Part shown: positions 1 through 4,780 of the stretch, in pieces | Position numbering within the stretch: the first letter of the stretch is position 1 | Layout: each line of letters begins with the position of its first letter | From: Candidatus Bathyarchaeota archaeon | GTDB taxonomy: Archaea; Thermoproteota; Bathyarchaeia; RBG-16-48-13; JAGMEO01 | DNA: 5,488 nucleotides | Assembly (NCBI GenBank): GCA_023128135.1 | Contig: JAGMEO010000039.1 | Location: 1-5,488, forward strand | Direction: 5' to 3' | Notes under the pieces: model-generated | The model's database searches: none | The model's input: the letters and a program-made list of their open reading frames with translations, nothing else | What the model was told of the DNA's origin: nothing | Made by a program: the position numbers and the translations under genes

Positions 1-143
1 ACTTTCGCAGATAGCATTTGCCGCTGAGTTCCTTCTCCACAATCAAAAAAGATAAGTTCCTCTTTTCTTCGAATCACAACAGATGACAACCCTCTATCTA
101 TAGTAGGTAGTCCCCCGCCAGTGCCTAGAAATATTACACGCAG
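1..143 (-). CDS. rnz: Ribonuclease Z, N-terminal part (cut by left window edge)
   Basis: Endonuclease that trims the 3' trailer of precursor tRNAs; a cytoplasmic metallo-beta-lactamase-fold enzyme. I translated this stretch by hand. Forty-seven codons are visible, beginning RVIFLGTGGGLPT after the start codon and continuing through a block ending FFDCGEGTQRQM. These are the two N-terminal landmarks of the RNase Z/ElaC family (LGTxGxxPT near the start and the FDCGEGTQRQ block). The metal-binding HxHxDH motif would lie beyond the edge. The frame has a TAG 15 bases upstream of the proposed start and no ATG, GTG or TTG in between, so CTG at 141-143 is the only plausible initiator. It lies 8 nt after a GGAGG ribosome site and places the protein N-terminus where the family normally begins. 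The gene follows trmG10 by 12 bp, probably in one transcript, and both act on tRNA. The family call is firm; the start codon is inferred. Confidence 0.88.
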   Translation of the reverse strand, partial: MRVIFLGTGGGLPTIDRGLSSVVIRRKEELIFFDCGEGTQRQMLSAK

Positions 144-151
144 ATACTTTG

Positions 152-156
152 CCTCC
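152..156 (-). promoter_or_regulatory. Shine-Dalgarno site of rnz, touching the trmG10 stop
   Basis: On the minus strand this reads GGAGG within TAGGAGGC, where the TAG is the trmG10 stop codon. Eight bases separate it from the CTG at 141-143. The overlap of stop codon and ribosome site suggests translational coupling of rnz to trmG10. It also decides the unusual start, because no other in-frame initiator follows it. Confidence 0.7.
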
Positions 157-1193
157 TACTTTTTTCTTAAAACCGCTAATTCTCGTGTTAAACTTCGGTG
201 TACATAAATAAAATGTTCTTCTGTTGCCTCTAAGCCTAACCTTTCACCTAACTCTTGTATCTTCACACCTTTAGGAGAAGAAATTGAGACACAACCTCCA
301 TTTGGGAGAATGTCGATAACAGATAACAAGAAACCGTGAATAATCTTTTCAACTGATGAACCGAGTGTACTTGCCAATCGTCCATAAGGCGGATCCGTGG
401 CAACACAATCAACCCCTTGGAAATGAAGCTTCAATGCATCTGCAACAATGAGACCTACAGGGTCAAGGTTGTAATGTCTTAAATTTGTTAGACTTCCCTC
501 AACCATTGAAGGTTTAACGTCAGACCCAACGATTTTACAGCCAATCATTCCAGCTTCAATCAGTATGGAACCAGTTCCACAGAAAGGATCCAATAAAAGA
601 GAACCGGAAGTGGCTCTGCAGAGGTTAACCATGCATCGTGCAAGTTTGGGGTGCAAGCCTGAAGGATGAAAGAACGGTCTATTCTTCAATCTTCTATCTT
701 CAAAAGATGTAGGCGGGACGTCAGCCATCTTGAATCCAAAAATGAAATAGCCATCTGTTATAATTCCAAGGAAAAAAACGTCTGGAGCACTCAGATTCAC
801 TTTTACTCTATTCGTTTTTTCTAAGATTTTTCCTCCGATTTTCCTCTCCAGTTTTCCAACGTCAAGCCTAGGAGTGTTTCTCTGGACACGTGCCACTCTC
901 ACAGCGATAGTCTGTCCTTTTTGTAAAAGAGTATCATAGACTGCTTCTCGGACTTTTTCTAGTATTTCAGTTTCGTCAGCTTGACATTGAAACAGTTCTA
1001 TACCACAAGCCTTTGTATAACTGGCTCTTGAATAGACTTCGTAAAGGGCACTTTCATCTGCTTCAAGAGATAAGACTTGACATAGTTCTTTAACATTCTT
1101 GAAAGGAATATTTCGGGACTCTAAAATTGCCTTGATCTCTGCACTCGGTAGACTTCTATGTTCGCCTGAAAGATGGAAAAAAAGGCTTGGCAA
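156..1193 (-). CDS. trmG10: tRNA (guanine(10)-N2)-methyltransferase, Trm-G10/Trm11 family
   Basis: Transfers one or two methyl groups from S-adenosylmethionine to N2 of guanine 10 in tRNA. The 345-residue protein has the family's two-part build. An N-terminal region with a THUMP RNA-binding domain spans roughly residues 50-160. After the linker RPFFHPSGLHPKLARCMVNL (172-191) comes a Rossmann methyltransferase domain. The SAM-binding motif DPFCGTGSILIEA is at 202-214, an acidic motif II (GSDV) at 223-226, and the catalytic motif DPPYGR at 267-272, typical of N2-guanine methyltransferases. Length is close to that of characterised archaeal Trm-G10 proteins. The start is TTG at 1191-1193: an in-frame TAA lies four codons upstream and no other initiator intervenes. 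Only a weak AAAGG precedes it. It follows rpe by 44 bp and abuts rnz, so a shared transcript is likely. Mono- versus dimethylation cannot be told from sequence. Confidence 0.9.
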   Translation of the reverse strand: MPSLFFHLSGEHRSLPSAEIKAILESRNIPFKNVKELCQVLSLEADESALYEVYSRASYTKACGIELFQCQADETEILEKVREAVYDTLLQKGQTIAVRVARVQRNTPRLDVGKLERKIGGKILEKTNRVKVNLSAPDVFFLGIITDGYFIFGFKMADVPPTSFEDRRLKNRPFFHPSGLHPKLARCMVNLCRATSGSLLLDPFCGTGSILIEAGMIGCKIVGSDVKPSMVEGSLTNLRHYNLDPVGLIVADALKLHFQGVDCVATDPPYGRLASTLGSSVEKIIHGFLLSVIDILPNGGCVSISSPKGVKIQELGERLGLEATEEHFIYVHRSLTRELAVLRKK

Positions 1194-1237
1194 ATTGAAC
1201 GCCTTTTACAAAATTTTATTTTAATTTAAATAATAGA
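1194..1237 (-). promoter_or_regulatory. rpe-trmG10 intergenic spacer with TATA-like element
   Basis: An AT-rich 44 bp spacer. Its minus strand carries TTTAAATTA at 1222-1230, resembling an archaeal TATA box, centred about 33 bases before the trmG10 TTG start. A start site about 26 bases downstream would give a leader of only a few bases. This could be an internal promoter for trmG10-rnz, but A/T-rich spacers produce such matches by chance. Transcription reading through from rpe is equally likely. Confidence 0.3.
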
Positions 1238-1912
1238 CTATTCTAGAGTAGCTGCCCTTCTTAACGCCTGAATAGCTGCTTTTACATCTTTCTTCCCATA
1301 AACTGCTTCCCCAGCAACGATAACATTAGCTCCAGCTTTGACCACTAACGGAACTGTCTCTTCATTCATACCTCCATCTACTTCGATATCAAGTTTTAAA
1401 CCCCGATCTTTAAGCATCTGCCTACATCTTTCAATCTTAGACAAGACGTTGGGAATGAATGATTGTCCTCCAAATCCTGGGTTAACAGTCATCAATAAGA
1501 TCTGATCTAAATCCTCCATCACATATTCAACAACGGTGAGTGGCGTGGCTGGATTAAGAGCAACAGAAGCTTTCTTCCCAAGCTTCTTAATGTTCTGTAT
1601 TGTGCGATGTAAATGAGCACATGCTTCAGCACTCACTCCTAGAATGTCACTGCCAGCTTCTGCGAATTCTTTCAAATGATCATCTGGTTCTTCAATCATG
1701 AGGTGAACATCAAATGGTAAGCTTGTCTTATCCCTCATACACTTAACAACAACAGGACCGATAGATATGTTAGGCACAAATCGCCCATCCATAATGTCTA
1801 CATGCAGGTAGTCTGCCCCTCCTTCCTCTGCTCTTTTCACTTCTTGAGCCAAGTTACTGAAATCCGCTGACAAAATCGAAGGTGCAATCTTTACATCCAT
1901 GATCCTAACCAT
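1238..1912 (-). CDS. rpe: Ribulose-phosphate 3-epimerase
   Basis: Interconverts D-ribulose 5-phosphate and D-xylulose 5-phosphate in the pentose phosphate network; a cytoplasmic metal-dependent TIM barrel. At 224 residues it has the usual family length. Family landmarks are APSILSADF (10-18), HVDIMDGRFVPN (37-48), DVHLMIEEP (68-76), VNPGFGGQSF (143-152) and the acidic EVDGG block (177-181). The metal ligands and acid/base residues expected by comparison with characterised enzymes are present: H37, D39, H70 and D179. Two positions deviate. The usual VHxEA strand reads VSAEA (serine at 94), and the phosphate-end GSA/GTA reads GEA (glutamate at 201). ATG at 1910-1912 is kept as start because a TATA-like element sits about 26 bp upstream, fitting a leaderless message. 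ATG at 1898-1900 (MDVKIAPS) is a good alternative that starts where most homologues do. It is divergent from the phosphofructokinase gene. A related epimerase such as allulose-6-phosphate 3-epimerase is a less likely alternative. Confidence 0.92.
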   Translation of the reverse strand: MVRIMDVKIAPSILSADFSNLAQEVKRAEEGGADYLHVDIMDGRFVPNISIGPVVVKCMRDKTSLPFDVHLMIEEPDDHLKEFAEAGSDILGVSAEACAHLHRTIQNIKKLGKKASVALNPATPLTVVEYVMEDLDQILLMTVNPGFGGQSFIPNVLSKIERCRQMLKDRGLKLDIEVDGGMNEETVPLVVKAGANVIVAGEAVYGKKDVKAAIQALRRAATLE

Positions 1913-2042
1913 TCAAAGTTGTATCAAAGTCGATTATTAAAAATTGTGAATTTAAATAATAACCTAACAATGGACAAAAAATCTTATCTACAGGGGTACA
2001 GAAGGTTTTCCAGATTAAATCACAAGTTCAATGATGGGGGAA
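1913..2042. promoter_or_regulatory. Divergent promoter region between rpe and the phosphofructokinase gene
   Basis: The AT-rich spacer from which both transcription units should start. For rpe, the minus strand reads TTTTTAATAAT at 1933-1943, about 26 bp before the ATG at 1912: the classical TATA distance for a leaderless archaeal transcript. For the kinase there are two candidates. TTTAAATAAT at 1951-1960 would give a leader of about 50-60 bases. ATTAAATC at 2014-2021 is about 26 bp before the ATG at 2043 and would give a leaderless message. A short inverted repeat, AAATT-GTG-AATTT at 1941-1953, sits between the opposing TATA-like boxes and could be an operator. None of this is more than pattern matching in AT-rich DNA, and no SD precedes the first gene on either side. 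Confidence 0.45.
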
Positions 2043-3071
2043 ATGAAATTGAAGATAGCTGTACTCACAGGGGGCGGAGACGCCCAAGGATTGAACGCGG
2101 TAATCCAAGGAATATTATGGAAGGCTAAAAAGGAAGGTTATGATGTCTACGGAATTCAGAGGGGCTACAAAGGTCTAATAGAGGCAGATTTCAAGCCTAT
2201 TAAACTTGAGGATTTTGAAGAGATCTTTAAAGTAGGCGGTACGATTCTGAAAACATCAAGAACGAACCCTTATAAATCAAAAGAAGGAGTGAAAAAAGCC
2301 CTCACGACCATTAAAAACAATTTTGACGCCTTAATCGCCATCGGAGGAGATGACACGCTTGGCGCTGCAAACAGACTTTCAAAGGATGGCGTGCCAGTCA
2401 TTGGAGTGCCTAAAACAATCGATAACGATCTAGATAACACGGATTTCACAATTGGCTTCCAAACCGCTGCCGCCATAGCAGCAGAAGCAGTTCAGAACCT
2501 TCACACCACAGCAAGATCACATGAACGAGTTGTCGTATGCGAAATCATGGGTAGACACGCAGGCTGGATAACTATTTATGCTGGCTTAGCCGGAGGCGCA
2601 CATGTAATATTGCTTCCAGAAAAAACCTTTGACGTAGAGTCTGTTTGTCAAGTCATTAAGAAAAGATATGACGCAGGCAAGAACTATGCTATCATAGCCT
2701 GTTCTGAAGGTGCAAAACCAAAACAAAAAGATCTAGTAACAGCTACAGCTGAAAAGGACGAATTTGGGCACATAAGGCTTGGTGGAATAGGTACAATTTT
2801 GGCCGATGAAATTCAAAAACGTATGGGCATAACTACTAGGAGTGTTGTGTTGGGTCATTTACAAAGATGCGGCTCACCAAACACGTTTGACAGAGTGTTT
2901 GGACTGCGTTTAGGTGTGAATGCAGTGAAGCTTGTGAAAGAGAAGAAGTATGGCTACGGCTTGAGCTTGAAGGGATTAAATATTGTCCCCGTGAAACTTG
3001 ATGATTTGGTTGATAAACTTAAATTAGTGGACGAAGAACTGTTGGAGTTAACAGACATCTTTAGCGGTTAA
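2043..3071 (+). CDS. pfp: Phosphofructokinase, predicted pyrophosphate-dependent
   Basis: Phosphorylates fructose 6-phosphate to fructose 1,6-bisphosphate in glycolysis; cytoplasmic PfkA-superfamily enzyme. From ATG 2043 it is 342 residues. Visible motifs are GGGDAQGLNA (10-19), GGDDT (101-105), PKTIDND (123-129, catalytic base D127), SHERVVV with R162, EIMGR (167-171), SEG with E222 and LGHLQRCGSP (270-279). With this start most active-site residues take the same numbers as in E. coli PfkA up to E222, then a 23-residue insertion follows. ATP enzymes have Gly at 104 and 124; here these are D104 and K124, the established signature of pyrophosphate-dependent enzymes (EC 2.7.1.90, reversible). 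The bacterial effector-site arginines 21 and 25 align with Gln and Trp, so PEP/ADP control is unlikely. ATGs at 2031 and 2034 are alternatives without a convincing SD. The aldolase gene follows closely. The family is certain; the phosphoryl donor is inferred from the motifs. Confidence 0.9.
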   Translation: MKLKIAVLTGGGDAQGLNAVIQGILWKAKKEGYDVYGIQRGYKGLIEADFKPIKLEDFEEIFKVGGTILKTSRTNPYKSKEGVKKALTTIKNNFDALIAIGGDDTLGAANRLSKDGVPVIGVPKTIDNDLDNTDFTIGFQTAAAIAAEAVQNLHTTARSHERVVVCEIMGRHAGWITIYAGLAGGAHVILLPEKTFDVESVCQVIKKRYDAGKNYAIIACSEGAKPKQKDLVTATAEKDEFGHIRLGGIGTILADEIQKRMGITTRSVVLGHLQRCGSPNTFDRVFGLRLGVNAVKLVKEKKYGYGLSLKGLNIVPVKLDDLVDKLKLVDEELLELTDIFSG

Positions 3072-3074
3072 ATG

Positions 3075-3080
3075 AGGTGA
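3075..3080 (+). promoter_or_regulatory. Shine-Dalgarno site deciding the aldolase start
   Basis: GAGGTG begins three bases after the kinase stop codon. It lies 5 nt before an in-frame TTG at 3086-3088. The other candidate, GTG at 3077-3079, is inside the SD itself and has no ribosome site of its own. I therefore place the aldolase start at 3086. Confidence 0.65.
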
Positions 3081-3085
3081 GTGTT

Positions 3086-4255
3086 TTGGATTCGCATATT
3101 CAATTTTTTGAGAAACCTAGAAATCCTGTACCTGGAAAAACTCTTTTCGATGCCTTACAACCTCCTAGAGAAATAGTGTTAGCCCTTAACCCTAGAACTT
3201 CCTACGACGAAGTTGCAGGAATCCTTCAAGCCGCAAAAGACACAGAAAACGTGGTTATCCTTGAATTGGCCATTACTGAGATGAACACAGACATTGGCTA
3301 CACTGGTTTGACGCCTTATACTATTGCGGAAAGGGCTAGAGAAGCTGCTGAGGAAGTTGGATGGTTTGGTTATGTTTTACATGCGGATCATGTTACAATA
3401 GGGCGTAAGACAAAGAGGAAGACTGAAGAGGATATGAACTACGTTAAGAATGAACTGGACGCCAGAATCAAAGCAGGATTCACAAGCTACGCAATAGACG
3501 CGTCTTACCTTTTCGATAGAGAAGGAAAAACTGTTGAGACCCAACTTAAGGACATTGTGGAAGTTGGCGTTGAAATGTTCCATTACATTAAAGACAGACT
3601 TGGCGATTTCCCGTTTGGAAAGGAGGGCGAGATTGGAGAAATAGGTATCGCTGAGTTTACAACAGTTGAGGAAGCCCTCCATTATCTTGGAGAATTAAAG
3701 AAGAATGATATTGAACTTAACTGTCTCGCCATCGCAAATGGGTCAAAACACGGTGTGACTTTGGACGCGGATGGCAAACCTGTTGCGCAGTTGACAATAA
3801 ATCTGAAGAGAACCGTCGAAATAGTTGAGGCAGTAAGAAAAGCCGGTTATAAAACAGGGGTGGCTCAACACGGTATCTCTGGCACACCGTTCTCCCTCAT
3901 CGCTTCAAAGTTTCCAAAAGGCATCATAAACAAGGGCAACGTAGCTACTAATCTGATGCTGAATCACTTTGATATATTCGAGATCTTTGAGCCCGAATTG
4001 TATTCCAAAATCTTTCAGTGGACTATTGATAAATACCATAAAGAGGGTGTTACTGAGAAACAAACATTCGCTAAAAACTCTAAATATGCTATTAAGGAAT
4101 ACTTTAACGAAATACAAAAGATCAGTGTTGACACAAAGAGGGCGATAAGAAGCAAAATCTACAATGAAACTCTGATAATGATGAAAGCGTTCGGAATGAA
4201 CAAGACAGCTAGACGGATTTACGATTACATCGAAAAGAACAATATAAGCTACTGA
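3086..4255 (+). CDS. Class II (metal-dependent) fructose-bisphosphate aldolase, divergent long form
   Basis: Expected to cleave fructose 1,6-bisphosphate into dihydroxyacetone phosphate and glyceraldehyde 3-phosphate, or run in reverse; cytoplasmic metal-dependent TIM barrel. From TTG 3086 it is 389 residues. Numbering from GTG 3077 (392 residues): LHADH (101-105) supplies the catalytic Asp and a metal His; AIDAS (139-143); the acidic strand EGEIGEIG (183-190); NGSKHG (221-226) and QHGISGTP (264-271) supply two further metal histidines. All class II metal ligands therefore seem present. Two things are odd. The usual C-terminal NxDTD substrate motif is replaced by INKGNVATN (284-292), and about 90 residues follow it, making the protein longer than many class II aldolases. 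It follows the kinase gene by 14 bp, which supports a glycolytic role and co-transcription. Most characterised archaeal aldolases are class I or the bifunctional aldolase/phosphatase, so this is a bacterial-type solution. Another ketose-bisphosphate substrate cannot be excluded. Confidence 0.85.
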   Translation: MDSHIQFFEKPRNPVPGKTLFDALQPPREIVLALNPRTSYDEVAGILQAAKDTENVVILELAITEMNTDIGYTGLTPYTIAERAREAAEEVGWFGYVLHADHVTIGRKTKRKTEEDMNYVKNELDARIKAGFTSYAIDASYLFDREGKTVETQLKDIVEVGVEMFHYIKDRLGDFPFGKEGEIGEIGIAEFTTVEEALHYLGELKKNDIELNCLAIANGSKHGVTLDADGKPVAQLTINLKRTVEIVEAVRKAGYKTGVAQHGISGTPFSLIASKFPKGIINKGNVATNLMLNHFDIFEIFEPELYSKIFQWTIDKYHKEGVTEKQTFAKNSKYAIKEYFNEIQKISVDTKRAIRSKIYNETLIMMKAFGMNKTARRIYDYIEKNNISY

Positions 4256-4285
4256 TTGAATAATTCATTCAAAACTCTCTTTTTT
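4256..4285 (+). terminator. Weak hairpin and T-tract after the aldolase gene
   Basis: Directly after the aldolase stop, TTGAAT (4256-4261) and ATTCAA (4267-4272) form a perfect 6-bp inverted repeat with a 5-base loop. A run of six T follows at 4280-4285 and more T-rich stretches extend to 4309. Archaeal RNA polymerase often terminates at T-tracts with or without a hairpin, so this may be a full or partial terminator before yjbQ. The stem is AT-rich and weak, and read-through into yjbQ is possible. Confidence 0.45.
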
Positions 4286-4317
4286 CCGTCATTTTTCAAT
4301 TTTCCTTTTAGTTACAA

Positions 4318-4328
4318 GGAGAGGTGAT
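4318..4328 (+). promoter_or_regulatory. Strong Shine-Dalgarno site of yjbQ
   Basis: GGAGAGGTGAT is a near-complete match to the anti-SD end of 16S rRNA. It lies 6 nt before the TTG at 4335-4337 and fixes that codon as the start. Such a site implies that yjbQ is translated from a message with a leader, either by read-through from the aldolase gene or from its own promoter. I see no clear TATA box in 4286-4317. Confidence 0.75.
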
Positions 4329-4334
4329 TGAAGT

Positions 4335-4754
4335 TTGAAATCTTTGACTGAATATGTGTGGTTCAATACGAGAGAGAAACAAGAGTTCATAAACATAACA
4401 GATAAGATAAGCAAAATCGTGCCGCGAAGCGGAATAAAAGAAGGTCTATGTCTTGTCAATACAATGCATAACTCTTCAAGTGTTTACATAAATGACCCTG
4501 ATAGAGATCTGGTCACAGATTTTGAAAACTGGCTTGAAAAGTTAGCACCACATGATCCTCCATCGCAATACCTTCATAATAAGGAAGGTGAAGGTAACGG
4601 AGAAGCTCATCTTAGAAAGCAAATCATGGGTCGGGAAGTAGTTGTCGCTGTAACTGAAGGAAAACTGGATTTAGGAACATGGGAACGAATATTCTATGGA
4701 GAGTTTGATGGGCAAAGACAGAAAAAAATCTTGGTTAAAGTAATAGGCGAATGA
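4335..4754 (+). CDS. yjbQ: YjbQ/UPF0047 family protein (annotated elsewhere as secondary thiamine-phosphate synthase)
   Basis: A small single-domain protein of 139 residues, the normal family length. Conserved features in order are the strand and turn around MHNSSSVYIND (44-54, H45), the acidic helix ENWLEKLAP (64-72), YLHN with H81, GNGEAHLRKQIMGRE (87-101, H92) and the C-terminal signature LGTWERIFYGEFDG (113-126). The histidines are presumed metal ligands. Genetic work on bacterial homologues links the family to a weak thiamine-phosphate synthase activity that appears on overexpression; the physiological role is unsettled, so the name should be taken lightly. The tripeptide after H45 reads NSS, whereas relatives I know usually have threonine there (HTT or HIT type), a mild change. 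TTG is the start, fixed by the SD at 4318-4328. It lies 79 bp after the aldolase gene and converges on the PRPP synthetase gene. Nothing in the context shows a role in sugar metabolism. Confidence 0.87.
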   Translation: MKSLTEYVWFNTREKQEFINITDKISKIVPRSGIKEGLCLVNTMHNSSSVYINDPDRDLVTDFENWLEKLAPHDPPSQYLHNKEGEGNGEAHLRKQIMGREVVVAVTEGKLDLGTWERIFYGEFDGQRQKKILVKVIGE

Positions 4755-4780
4755 TTCCTTTTTCTTAAAATATTGCAGAT
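4755..4780 (+). terminator. Short convergent spacer with T-tract after yjbQ
   Basis: Only 26 bp separate the stop codons of yjbQ and the PRPP synthetase gene. On the plus strand CCTTTTTCTT at 4757-4766 is a plausible T-tract terminator for yjbQ. In the other direction only a TATTTT stretch is seen, so the PRPP synthetase transcript may end inside the yjbQ region. No stem-loop is evident. Confidence 0.4.

Noticed and set aside
1919..2128. Open frame of 69 codons across the divergent spacer into the kinase gene
   Set aside because: It starts with TTG without an SD, runs through the promoter region and overlaps the kinase start in another frame. The product has no recognisable features.
2270..2476. 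Minus-strand open frame inside the kinase gene
   Set aside because: It is antisense to conserved active-site coding sequence and is a shadow of the kinase codon pattern.
3377..4117. Two minus-strand open frames inside the aldolase gene (3377-3682 and 3905-4117)
   Set aside because: Both lie opposite conserved aldolase motifs, have no ribosome site I can support and give low-complexity products.
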